Shown: positions 34,593 to 42,438, numbered from the stretch's first letter. The stretch is DNA of 64,000 nt from Bacteroidetes bacterium UBA1935 (GCA_002337045.1 DDFF01000013.1:1-64000), one strand, 5' to 3'. Made by a program: numbers and translations. The notes: generated by a model not told the origin, from the letters alone.

Positions 34593-36224
34593 ATGCTTTC
34601 AGTTTCTAATTTATCGCTTCGCTACGGCAAGCGCGTGTTGTTTGAAGATGTGAATATCCGTTTTACCGAGGGTAACTGTTATGGTATCATCGGTGCGAAC
34701 GGTGCAGGTAAGTCTACCTTCCTGAAAATACTGAGCGGCGAGATAGACCCGACTACGGGCAAGGTGGAGATAGGCAAAGACCAGCGCATGAGCGTGCTGA
34801 AACAAAACCACTACGAGTACGATGAAAACACCGTACTGGAAACGGTAATGCTGGGCAACGGCAAGCTGTTCGAAATTATGAAGGCGAAGGACGAGATATA
34901 TGCCAAAGATCCTTTTACCGAGGAAGATGGTATCAGGGCTGGTGAACTGGAAGGCCTTTTTGCAGAAATGGATGGCTGGAATGCCGAGAGCGATGCAGCT
35001 ACTTTGCTGAGCAATCTGGGTATTAAAGAAGAATTCCACAACAGGAAAGTAAAAGAACTGGATGGTAACCAGAAAGTACGTGTGCTCTTGGCACAGGCTA
35101 TCTTCGGTAACCCCGATATCCTGTTGCTCGATGAACCTACCAACGACCTTGACCTTGAAACAATTGCTTGGTTAGAAGATTTCCTGGCAGACTATGATAA
35201 AGTAGTATTGGTTGTATCGCACGATCGTCACTTTTTGGATACCGTGTGTACGCACGTTGCTGATATCGACTTTGGTAAGATTACCATCTTCACAGGTAAC
35301 TACTCTTTCTGGTACGAATCGAGCCAGTTGTTGCTGAAACAACGTACCGATGCCAATAAGAAAGCAGAAGATAAGATTGCCGAACTGAAAGAGTTCATTG
35401 CGCGCTTCTCTGCCAACGCATCAAAATCTAAACAGGCAACCAGCCGTAAGAAAGCTTTGGATAAGATAAAGCTGGAAGACATGACGGCCTCTACACGTAA
35501 ATACCCTGCTATCCTGTTCAACAATCAGGTGCGCGAAGCAGGCGACCAGATACTGGAAGTAAAAGGCCTAAGCAAAACGCTGAATGGTGAAGTGATGTTT
35601 AAAGACATCAGCTTCGACCTGAAGCGCGGACAGAAAGTAGCCATACTTGCTGAAAACGGCCTTGCTACTACTGCATTCTACAAAATACTGGCTGGCGAGG
35701 ATACAGATTTTCAAGGTACATTCAAGTGGGGCGTTACTACAACTACTACCTACCTGCCAAACGATAATACAGAATACTTTGCAGGCAAAGACCTGAACCT
35801 GATAGACTGGCTGCGCCAGTTCAGCGAAGAGAAAGATGAAACTTTCATCCGTGGCTTCCTGGGCCGTATGCTGTTTAGTGGCGAGGAAACGTTGAAGAAA
35901 TGTACCGTGCTGAGTGGTGGTGAGAAAATGCGTTGTATGATAAGCCGCATGATGATGTTGAAAGGCAACATCCTGATGTTTGACGAACCTACCAACCACT
36001 TGGATCTGGAAAGCATCACTGCGCTGAACAATGGTATGAAAGACTTTAAAGGTACCATCCTGTTCACCACACGAGATCATGAACTGGCACAAACCGTGGC
36101 AGACCGCATCATAGAAATAACACCAAACGGTGCTATAGACCGTGAAATGACATTTGACGAATACCGCAACGACGACCGTGTAAAAACACTGCGTGCAGAA
36201 ATGTACGGTATGCAAATGGCATAG
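34593..36224 (+). CDS. ABC-F family ATPase (YbiT-like)
   Basis: A 543-residue soluble protein with two ABC domains and no membrane part, as in the ribosome-associated ABC-F proteins. Domain 1 has intact Walker A GANGAGKS (34-41) and Walker B LLLDEPTNDLD but a degenerate signature LDGNQ (156-160). Domain 2 keeps signature LSGGE (440-444) and Walker B MFDEPTNHLD, but its Walker A is AENGLATTA (353-361) and lacks the lysine. The inter-domain linker (about 250-310) is Lys/Ala rich. Only one composite ATP site should be competent. It probably acts in translation or ribosome protection; the exact role is unknown. Confidence 0.9.
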   Translation: MLSVSNLSLRYGKRVLFEDVNIRFTEGNCYGIIGANGAGKSTFLKILSGEIDPTTGKVEIGKDQRMSVLKQNHYEYDENTVLETVMLGNGKLFEIMKAKDEIYAKDPFTEEDGIRAGELEGLFAEMDGWNAESDAATLLSNLGIKEEFHNRKVKELDGNQKVRVLLAQAIFGNPDILLLDEPTNDLDLETIAWLEDFLADYDKVVLVVSHDRHFLDTVCTHVADIDFGKITIFTGNYSFWYESSQLLLKQRTDANKKAEDKIAELKEFIARFSANASKSKQATSRKKALDKIKLEDMTASTRKYPAILFNNQVREAGDQILEVKGLSKTLNGEVMFKDISFDLKRGQKVAILAENGLATTAFYKILAGEDTDFQGTFKWGVTTTTTYLPNDNTEYFAGKDLNLIDWLRQFSEEKDETFIRGFLGRMLFSGEETLKKCTVLSGGEKMRCMISRMMMLKGNILMFDEPTNHLDLESITALNNGMKDFKGTILFTTRDHELAQTVADRIIEITPNGAIDREMTFDEYRNDDRVKTLRAEMYGMQMA

Positions 36225-36244
36225 TCTATGTTTTAATATTTATT

Positions 36245-36270
36245 AAGCCCCGCATTTTGCGGGGCTTTTT
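36245..36270 (+). terminator. Terminator between the ABC-F gene and the AT-rich island
   Basis: A 10-pair stem, AAGCCCCGCA (36245-36254) / TGCGGGGCTT (36258-36267), with a TTT loop and a T5 tail (36266-36270). It is oriented for the ABC-F gene and ends 4 bp before the stop of the convergent DprA-like gene. Confidence 0.9.
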
Positions 36271-36273
36271 GTA

Positions 36274-37272
36274 TTAATTAAATAAATCTGCCTGATAAGT
36301 ATTGTAGTTATTACCATTTGATTTATTGGATTTTATCTTATTAATAATAACCTCTAAATTTTTTAGAGTTAATATAGTAATGTCTTTTTGCTCAGCAATC
36401 AATTGTCTGTTTAAGTCAAACATTGGGTTTTTTGTGTCTGTGTTTTGGTCATACATTATAGCTCTAGGGATATTGTAGACTCTTGCATATTCCATTGCTA
36501 ATCTTGCACCACTATCCAACTTTTGGTCGAATATTTTCCATCTTTCGGATGAATCTTGAGCATAGCTAGCTGCTAAAATTATAGTATCACAAAATAATGC
36601 TTGTAATCTATCGCGGTCTTTATAGCGACTGTTTAAATCCATTGCAGATTTATGATCATTAAAATATTCAGTTACTAAAAGCCCGCCTTCTTCAATTATT
36701 TCAAATGCTAAACCTCTATTTTTTGCTGGCATTATATTATTTAACGAGCTAGGCAAAATTGCAATAGTTTTCCCTCCAATTAATGCTTGTCTATGTGCAA
36801 TACTATCACATCCTAAAGCTAAACCGCTAATAATCGTTATGCCCCTTTTAACAATTTCCGAAACTATTTTTTGTTCTCTAATTTCAATTGTATTATCTGG
36901 ATTAAGAAGCCCAATAACAGTAATGTTACTATTTTCAATATTTAAGAGGCGTAAGTCTCCTTTGTAAAAAAGGAATATTGGTTGTTCACTCTCCTTAACA
37001 TTTCCTCTGTATTTTGGAAAGTCCTTGTCCCCAATTGCGACAATGCCGTCACAACTACCTTCAAGCTGTTCTATTTGATTTATTATATTACTTTTAGTAA
37101 CCTCGAAATCGTCAATTGTGATTAAAGTGTCTTGTTTTGAGTTACTATTTAATAATGAAACAATTTTCTCAATACTTTCATTACCTTTTAAATTTTTTAT
37201 TATCCAGCCTCTACCAATACCTTTGTAGGACTTTGCTGTAATTATATTTAGCGCATTGTCAGTATACTTCAT
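36274..37272 (-). CDS. DprA/Smf-like SLOG-fold protein (accessory)
   Basis: A 332-residue protein related to the DNA-processing protein DprA. The DprA-like N-terminal layout is visible (YKGIGRGWIIKNL, then DFPKYRG and FLFYKGDLRLL before the Rossmann core). Within the core are SGLALGCDSIAH (149-160), KTIAILPSSL (168-177) and a Pro/Asn-Arg block (182-186). However, the DprA 'GSR' phosphate-binding signature is replaced by GLLNP (121-125), and the RNR motif has become DRDR (219-222). The gene is very AT-rich and is third in an operon after a phosphoribosyltransferase and a HAD phosphatase. It is therefore more likely a specialised nucleotide- or ssDNA-sensing relative than the housekeeping DprA. 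Confidence 0.82.
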   Translation of the reverse strand: MKYTDNALNIITAKSYKGIGRGWIIKNLKGNESIEKIVSLLNSNSKQDTLITIDDFEVTKSNIINQIEQLEGSCDGIVAIGDKDFPKYRGNVKESEQPIFLFYKGDLRLLNIENSNITVIGLLNPDNTIEIREQKIVSEIVKRGITIISGLALGCDSIAHRQALIGGKTIAILPSSLNNIMPAKNRGLAFEIIEEGGLLVTEYFNDHKSAMDLNSRYKDRDRLQALFCDTIILAASYAQDSSERWKIFDQKLDSGARLAMEYARVYNIPRAIMYDQNTDTKNPMFDLNRQLIAEQKDITILTLKNLEVIINKIKSNKSNGNNYNTYQADLFN

Positions 37273-37283
37273 TATAATATCGT

Positions 37284-37910
37284 TTAGTGATTATGACGAG
37301 TATTTCCTATCGCATAGAATGTAACTGAATTTGCTCCGCAATTTAATAATGCTTGTATCATATCTTCGTCAATATTTACAGTTCTTGTATAAATATCATC
37401 AATCAATAAAATATTACTACTATTGATGCGATTTGAAAAATTACATGTATCTGTACTGATACCTGGATAAGGTTCTGAACCATCATTAACAAAACCTTCC
37501 ATAGGTCTTCTAAGATGGGTAGTTTTTGTGTTTGTATGTCGCTGGATGAAATTGGTTCCGTCTATGAAATTATTGCCCAATTGATGTACTGCATTTCGTA
37601 CAGTAGTCTTAAAAAGTAATTGATTTGCACGGTAAGTATTGTCAGCTTTGGCTCTTGGGACAACGCATACTGTCAATGTGTTTCTATTACTTTGAATTAA
37701 TATTTCTGGTAGATCAATAAGTAATGCTTCCAGTAATTGTTGCTGAGCTTCTTGGATTCTATAGTCCGACCAAGTATGGTGTGGATCATTTTTCAGTTTG
37801 TATAGATAATTTGGATTATTAGGCAAATCTACTCCCCCGAAATCCGTATGATAAAAGCCTTGAATGTTTTGTGTTAAGTAACGATTTCGTTCTATTATAA
37901 ATGCGGTCAT
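37284..37910 (-). CDS. Phosphoribosyltransferase-domain protein
   Basis: A 208-residue protein. The key feature is a type I PRTase PRPP-binding motif, ILLIDDIYTRT (167-177), with the two acidic residues after four hydrophobic ones and a Thr-Arg-Thr in place of the common TTG. The preceding VCVVPRAK segment (81-88) fits the first core strand and PPi loop. The N-terminal 80 residues show no known domain; ComF-type zinc cysteines are absent. The acceptor base is unknown. It starts 2 bp after the HAD gene stop and ends 11 bp before the DprA-like gene, so all three are co-transcribed. Confidence 0.78.
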   Translation of the reverse strand: MTAFIIERNRYLTQNIQGFYHTDFGGVDLPNNPNYLYKLKNDPHHTWSDYRIQEAQQQLLEALLIDLPEILIQSNRNTLTVCVVPRAKADNTYRANQLLFKTTVRNAVHQLGNNFIDGTNFIQRHTNTKTTHLRRPMEGFVNDGSEPYPGISTDTCNFSNRINSSNILLIDDIYTRTVNIDEDMIQALLNCGANSVTFYAIGNTRHNH

Positions 37911-37912
37911 AA

Positions 37913-38509
37913 CTAAACGCTTAAAATGTTATTAATCAAAATTCCAGCTGCTAATGCATCTTCAATTTCTTGTTTCTCATTTTCAAAAACTAGGACTTCT
38001 TTTGCCGACAAGTTCATAACTGATATTGCATTTGTAAATTTGTTTATGCGATTTTCATTGGCTGAAGATTGTCGGAAAAATAATGTGCTAAACTTGTCTG
38101 TAAGGTTGTGATAGTTTAAAGTCATTAACGCTCTATCTTTTCTACAGTTTGTAACTAAAACAGTCTTATTTGTTTTGGAATATTGTATTAAAATGTCAGC
38201 TATTAATTTATTTATTTTTGTTTGAGGTAAGTAGTCTTTATAGTTTTTTTCCTTTTGCTGGATAATATTATCATATTCAACATCTGTCAAATTTGGGATG
38301 ACTTTTTTTATGGAGGTACGGTTAAATCTTTCTTTTGGATTAAATAGTGTACCTAAATCAAGTTGAATTACAGTTTGTATCGCTTTTTTATACGACAGAA
38401 AGTTTGCGAAATCAGTATCTACCAATGTGCCGTCCATGTCAAAGAATAGAATACTGTTTTTCTCTATTTTTACATTTGGCCTTGGTTCTACCTCGTTTAT
38501 ATTTTCCAT
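37913..38509 (-). CDS. HAD-superfamily phosphatase-like protein
   Basis: A 198-residue haloacid dehalogenase-fold protein. Motif I is DMDGTLVDT (24-32), with the Asp nucleophile and the acid/base Asp two residues later. Motif II is the Thr in VLVTNCRKDRA (about Thr120). Motif IV is atypical: VFENEKQEIEDA (174-185) has Glu in place of the usual GDxxxD acids. A helical cap lies between motifs I and II (about 35-100), as in phosphoglycolate-phosphatase-like enzymes. It is the first gene of the AT-rich three-gene operon. It could act on a nucleotide or sugar phosphate handled by the PRTase. Confidence 0.82.
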   Translation of the reverse strand: MENINEVEPRPNVKIEKNSILFFDMDGTLVDTDFANFLSYKKAIQTVIQLDLGTLFNPKERFNRTSIKKVIPNLTDVEYDNIIQQKEKNYKDYLPQTKINKLIADILIQYSKTNKTVLVTNCRKDRALMTLNYHNLTDKFSTLFFRQSSANENRINKFTNAISVMNLSAKEVLVFENEKQEIEDALAAGILINNILSV

Positions 38510-38638
38510 GGTCGTTTCATGTAGTTGTTAGGTGGGATAATTAAAATTACAAGTAAGATATAAATTTACTGGTTTCAGGTTTTCCTACAAATAGTTGCAT
38601 CTCATAAAGTATACTGGAGTAGCATGGGTATTTCCACC

Positions 38639-38663
38639 GTTGTTGGTGTTCCTCACCAACAAC
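38639..38663. other. Perfect inverted repeat in the divergent intergenic region
   Basis: GTTGTTGGTG (38639-38648) and CACCAACAAC (38654-38663) form a 10-pair stem with a 5-nt loop. No T-tract follows on either strand, so it does not look like a terminator. It lies in the 257-bp region between the divergent HAD and polymerase genes and could be an operator or a structured RNA. Confidence 0.5.
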
Positions 38664-38708
38664 ACAAAGCAGCCTCGTTTTATTTTATGCACATTTGAAT
38701 ATTTTAAT

Positions 38709-38764
38709 TTGTACAATTGTATAAAAGTGTATAAATTGCCTGTACAAACAAGCAATACTGTACA
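38709..38764. promoter_or_regulatory. Cluster of TGTACA boxes with a dyad, putative operator of the Y-family polymerase
   Basis: TGTACA occurs three times in 56 bp (38710-38715, 38741-38746, 38759-38764); the first is inside the palindrome TTGTACAA. Around the second is an imperfect 20-bp dyad of form TTGCnTGTn4ACAnGCAA (38736-38755). The last box touches the ATG at 38767. The position suggests repression of the translesion polymerase, but the binding protein is unknown. Confidence 0.5.
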
Positions 38765-38766
38765 CA

Positions 38767-40332
38767 ATGCGTATTTCACAGAATTCGATGGCTTACAACC
38801 CGCATTCATTGGCTATGTATGTGGATATGAACAGCTTTTTTGCCAGTTGCGAGCAGCAGGAAAACGAATCACTCAGGGGCAAGCCCATTGGCGTTATCAC
38901 GCACCCCAGCGAGTATGCCTGTGTCATAGCCCCGTCCGTAGAGGCCAAGCGTTCGGGGGTTAAGACAGGTATGCGACTGCCAGACTGCCGCGCCCTGTGC
39001 CCCGAAATGACACCCGTACTGGCACGCCCTTATATATATAGACAGTATCATATGAAGATTATGGCAGTGCTCAATAGTTATTGCAGCGATGTCATAGCAC
39101 GTAGTATAGACGAGGCGGTAATGAACCTTACCAGCTATCATTATATATACCCTGACCCCATGGAGCTGGCCCGCAGGATAAAAGCAGACCTTGCCAAGTC
39201 CTGCGGGCATTTTGTAAAATGCAGCATCGGCATAGCTCCCAATGCCTTCCTTGCCAAGCTGGCCACAGAGATAGAAAAGCCCGATGGTCTTGTCCGCATC
39301 ACCCCCGAAAACATAGATGGCTACCTGGCCAAGATGCAACTGACCGACCTGCCGGGTATTGCCAAAGCCAACGAAAAGCGCCTGCAGATGATTGGTATTA
39401 AGAACCCGTTGCAAATGCGCCACAGTTCTGATGCACTACTTCGCAAAGCATTTGGCGGCATCGTGGGCAATTACTGGCATCGCAGGCTCAACTTTATGGA
39501 AACCGATATCTACCAGAACGACTACAAGGGGATGAGTGCCACCCGTACCGTTTCCCGTCAGCAACGCGAAAACCCGCAGGCACTGGAGTCGCTTTTTATC
39601 TCCCTGTGCACTCGTCTGGAGCAGCGCATGGTAAAGCAAAAAGCCTTTTGTAAGGATATCTACTTCTACATACGCTACCACGGCATGCCTGGTTGGGACA
39701 CCAAAATCCACCTGAATCAGCCCACACAAGATGCATTGGAAATGCGTCAATACATCAGGCAAAGAATTGAAGCATTTGAAGAAGAAAGAAAATATAAACT
39801 ATTCAATACCAGTGTACAAGGTATGGGTATTTCTATATCCAATTTTGTAAAAGGGGAGCGCATACAGTACGGTCTTTTTGATAATAAGATAAATCAGGAT
39901 AAAGCGCGTGCTGTTCTGTATGATATAAAAGATAAATACAATAAAAATATAGTTCGTAAAGCATCGGAAACTGTGCAGCCACACGAAATGAGGGACGCCA
40001 TAGGTTTCGGTTCGGTAAAGGATCTGTACATAGCAGATGGGGTAACAGACCGCAGTACCAACCAATACCTGCTGGAAGACGACAGCCCGGAAGCTGCAAA
40101 AAATAAACTAACCCCCAAAGAGGCCAAAGAACTGGTAAAGAAAAAAGAACAAGTGATGGCAGCAAAAATGCCGGAACAAATGGAAGCGGGGAGTGAAAAC
40201 GGAAACAAAACGAAACAAAATATACCGGAGGTTAAAGAAGATGTCAACTACTACGAGATGAGCGGCAACGAATGGGAGGGTATAGATATGGTAAATGACG
40301 ATGCATTTACTTACGTGGCTGCAACAAAATAA
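38767..40332 (+). CDS. Y-family DNA polymerase (DinB/UmuC-like)
   Basis: A 521-residue translesion polymerase. Catalytic carboxylates are Asp20 in YVDMNSFF and Asp115-Glu116 in SIDEAVMN. The finger block is EYACVIAPSVEAKRSGV, helix-hairpin-helix LTDLPGIAKANEKRL lies near 193-207, and the little-finger domain ends with QYGLF (367-371), a good match to the beta-clamp-binding QxxLF motif. A charged Lys/Glu-rich tail (about 400-521) has no known domain. ATG 38788 (MAYNPHS) is an alternative start. The first 960 bp are GC-rich while the rest is AT-rich, unlike neighbours. An operator-like array precedes it. Confidence 0.9.
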   Translation: MRISQNSMAYNPHSLAMYVDMNSFFASCEQQENESLRGKPIGVITHPSEYACVIAPSVEAKRSGVKTGMRLPDCRALCPEMTPVLARPYIYRQYHMKIMAVLNSYCSDVIARSIDEAVMNLTSYHYIYPDPMELARRIKADLAKSCGHFVKCSIGIAPNAFLAKLATEIEKPDGLVRITPENIDGYLAKMQLTDLPGIAKANEKRLQMIGIKNPLQMRHSSDALLRKAFGGIVGNYWHRRLNFMETDIYQNDYKGMSATRTVSRQQRENPQALESLFISLCTRLEQRMVKQKAFCKDIYFYIRYHGMPGWDTKIHLNQPTQDALEMRQYIRQRIEAFEEERKYKLFNTSVQGMGISISNFVKGERIQYGLFDNKINQDKARAVLYDIKDKYNKNIVRKASETVQPHEMRDAIGFGSVKDLYIADGVTDRSTNQYLLEDDSPEAAKNKLTPKEAKELVKKKEQVMAAKMPEQMEAGSENGNKTKQNIPEVKEDVNYYEMSGNEWEGIDMVNDDAFTYVAATK

Positions 40333-40454
40333 GCAGGTGAGAAAAATGGCACCTGAGCGTAGCGAAAGCGCCGAAACAAATGAAAAAACATCCTGAATTC
40401 GGCAACAAACTGCAACAAAACACAAAAACGTATATATAAAACAGGGGATAGGTT

Positions 40455-41528
40455 ATGATAACACAACATGCAACAGATCAGTTTACCAAAGGCAGGGGTG
40501 CACAGTACAACCCCAAAAACAAATTTCTGAAAGGGGAATATGTGTTGGAACATCCGGAGGCTATAGACGAATGGGAGCACGAAGAACGAAAAACTGAATA
40601 TATATATGACGACAGCAAGACGCTGGTAAATAAAGTAACCAGTCCGGATGTGGGTATGCTGTTCAGTGCCAATCCTTACCAGGGGTGCGAGCAAGGGTGT
40701 ATCTATTGCTATGCCCGCAACAGCCACGAGTACTGGGGCTATAGTGCTGGGGTAGATTTTGAAAGCCGTATTGTGGTAAAGAGAAATGCACCGGCATTGC
40801 TCAAAAAGCTGTTTGATAACAAGAACTGGGAGCCTGCGGTTATATCCCTTTCGGGCAATACAGACTGCTACCAGCCCATAGAAAGGAAAATGCGAATTAC
40901 CCGCAAATTGCTGGAAATATGCCTTGAATATCGCAATCCGGTGGGTATTATCACCAAAAATGCCCTTGTTTTGAGAGATTTGGACCTTTTAGAGGAATTG
41001 CACAAACACAATCTGGTTAAAGTGTACACGTCCATCACATCGCTGGATGAAGACCTGCGCCGTGTTTTGGAACCAAGAACCGCATCTTACCGCAGCAGGC
41101 TGAAGATTGTAGAAACACTGGCAGCTGCTAAAATACCGGTTGGTATCATGAATGCACCCATTATACCCGGGCTGAATGATACCCATATGCCTGCAGTATT
41201 AAAGGCTGCAGCCGAGGCGGGGGCAAAATGGGCAGGGTATACCATGGTGAGATTGAACGGAGCTATCGGGCCTATATTCAAAGATTGGTTATATAAGTCT
41301 TTCCCTGACAGGGCCGAAAAAGTATGGAACCTGATAAGCGATTGCCATGAAGGGCAGGTAAACGATAGCCGCTTTGGCAACCGTATGACGGGTGATGGAC
41401 GTATTGCAGAGCTGGTTAGCGACCAATTCAAGCTATATTGCAGGAAATACGGTTTAAATGAAACGCCTAATCAATTGAATATTAATGATTTCAGAAGGAT
41501 TAAGAACGGCCAGTTGCCACTGTTTTAA
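40455..41528 (+). CDS. Radical SAM protein of the spore-photoproduct-lyase-like PA0069 family
   Basis: A 357-residue radical SAM enzyme. The cluster cysteines are Cys78-x3-Cys82-x2-Cys85 in YQGCEQGCIYCYARNS. Family-typical blocks follow: ESRIVVKRNAP, VISLSGNTDCYQPIE, RNPVGIITKNALV and APIIPGLNDTHMP. These match the PA0069/Rv2578c group that is related to spore photoproduct lyase. Members are often encoded near translesion polymerases or repair genes, as here (122 bp after the Y-family polymerase), but the reaction is unknown. No separate promoter is evident in the 122-bp gap, so it could be co-transcribed. Confidence 0.9.
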   Translation: MITQHATDQFTKGRGAQYNPKNKFLKGEYVLEHPEAIDEWEHEERKTEYIYDDSKTLVNKVTSPDVGMLFSANPYQGCEQGCIYCYARNSHEYWGYSAGVDFESRIVVKRNAPALLKKLFDNKNWEPAVISLSGNTDCYQPIERKMRITRKLLEICLEYRNPVGIITKNALVLRDLDLLEELHKHNLVKVYTSITSLDEDLRRVLEPRTASYRSRLKIVETLAAAKIPVGIMNAPIIPGLNDTHMPAVLKAAAEAGAKWAGYTMVRLNGAIGPIFKDWLYKSFPDRAEKVWNLISDCHEGQVNDSRFGNRMTGDGRIAELVSDQFKLYCRKYGLNETPNQLNINDFRRIKNGQLPLF

Positions 41529-41836
41529 ACATATCGTCTGACAGGGTGGCAGTGTATGTTATTTTTGTTTAGTTGTTTATTGTTATAGTTCTAAAAATCA
41601 ATTAATTATGAAATAATATAAACGATTTTATAAATAATATTGTCAAAATATTGTTTTATTTTAAAGAATATACTATATTTACATACATCACAATGTAGGC
41701 GATTGGTATAGCTGTAATTGCACTATAAAGAGGACTCCGGAAATTCAGATTCTAAAAGACAGATTGGTGTACTAAGTGTTTGTGAAGTATTACATTAACA
41801 TGTTATGCTATAGGTTAACTGTCAAGTTTATCCATT
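41529..41836. other. AT-rich 308-bp intergenic region
   Basis: No convincing coding frame or RNA gene is seen. The most likely content is the promoter at 41650-41681 and a long leader for the 85-residue protein gene at 41837. The first part may hold a weak hairpin (around 41512-41554) after the radical SAM gene, with a TTTTTG tract further on. Confidence 0.4.
41650..41681 (+). promoter_or_regulatory. Candidate promoter (ATTG-N20-TATATTTA)
   Basis: A 7/8 match to the -7 box (TATATTTA, 41674-41681) with ATTG at -33 (41650-41653) and 20-bp spacing. It would give a leader of about 150 nt for the gene at 41837. Confidence 0.35.
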
Positions 41837-42094
41837 ATGAAAAACTATCAAAATCAGTTGGAGCGTTTCCGCAACATTGCCAAAAGATTGGTAGACGACC
41901 ATTGTGCAGCCTTGCATAATGATGAGGCCTACAAAGCACATTTAGATGCTTTAATGAATCAGCTTGAAGAACATGCACAGCAGTTCGTGTCCGGTGCCCG
42001 AACGAATGCTGATAATATGAAGACCGATATCCGAAACCTGTGCAGTAAATACACAGAGCTATTTATCAGACGAAACGACCAGGCAGCGTTTTAA
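41837..42094 (+). CDS. Small helical hypothetical protein (85 aa)
   Basis: I do not recognise this protein. It is hydrophilic and almost certainly all-helical, with heptad-like spacing of Leu and Ile (QLERFRNIAKRLV; ALMNQLEEHAQQFV), no signal peptide and no cysteine pattern except two isolated Cys. It may be a small coiled-coil or antitoxin-like protein, but nothing specific supports that. Coding is judged from an ATG-started frame with ordinary codon use in an otherwise AT-rich stretch. It lies between the radical SAM gene and a small lipoprotein gene, both on the same strand. Confidence 0.55.
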   Translation: MKNYQNQLERFRNIAKRLVDDHCAALHNDEAYKAHLDALMNQLEEHAQQFVSGARTNADNMKTDIRNLCSKYTELFIRRNDQAAF

Positions 42095-42168
42095 TAGAAG
42101 TATATAACATTTGTATGCTAAAGCAAGTTTAAGGAGTAATTTGCTTCTTAATTGCTATTTTACTATCC

Positions 42169-42438
42169 ATGAGAAAACTTATAACCATCCTAGCCCTTTT
42201 CAGCTTAATAGCTTGCTCTAAAGAATCCACGAAATCTATTTGTTGGACATGTAATACTACTAAAGCTATTACTTACGGTACCGACACAACTCCGCACTAC
42301 TATTATGGAAAGTTTGATACCTGCGATATCCAAGAGGTTCAAGCTAAAGAAGTAGCAGCTTCATTTTCCTATGGTTGGCGTCAAACCTCAAAACGTGGCG
42401 ATAAGGAGATGCAAACATGTACATGCAGCCCCAAGTAA
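42169..42438 (+). CDS. Small cysteine-rich lipoprotein (89 aa)
   Basis: A predicted lipoprotein: a short basic start (MRKL), a hydrophobic core and lipobox LIAC (Cys16). The mature part has five further cysteines, two of them in pairs (Cys25-Trp-Thr-Cys28 and Cys84-Thr-Cys86) plus Cys52, which suggests disulfides or metal binding. No family is recognised. Such small Cys-containing lipoproteins are common in Chitinophagaceae. It is the last plus-strand gene of the accessory stretch and converges on the ABC exporter gene 100 bp away. Confidence 0.65.
   Translation: MRKLITILALFSLIACSKESTKSICWTCNTTKAITYGTDTTPHYYYGKFDTCDIQEVQAKEVAASFSYGWRQTSKRGDKEMQTCTCSPK

Noticed and set aside
35568..36215. Minus-strand open frame (215 codons) opposite the ABC-F gene
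   Set aside because: Antisense to a conserved ATPase domain; His/Phe/Gln-rich composition without motifs.
38585..38809. Minus-strand open frame (74 codons) in the divergent intergenic region
   Set aside because: It overlaps the polymerase start, has skewed composition and no homology-like features; the region is better explained by regulatory repeats.
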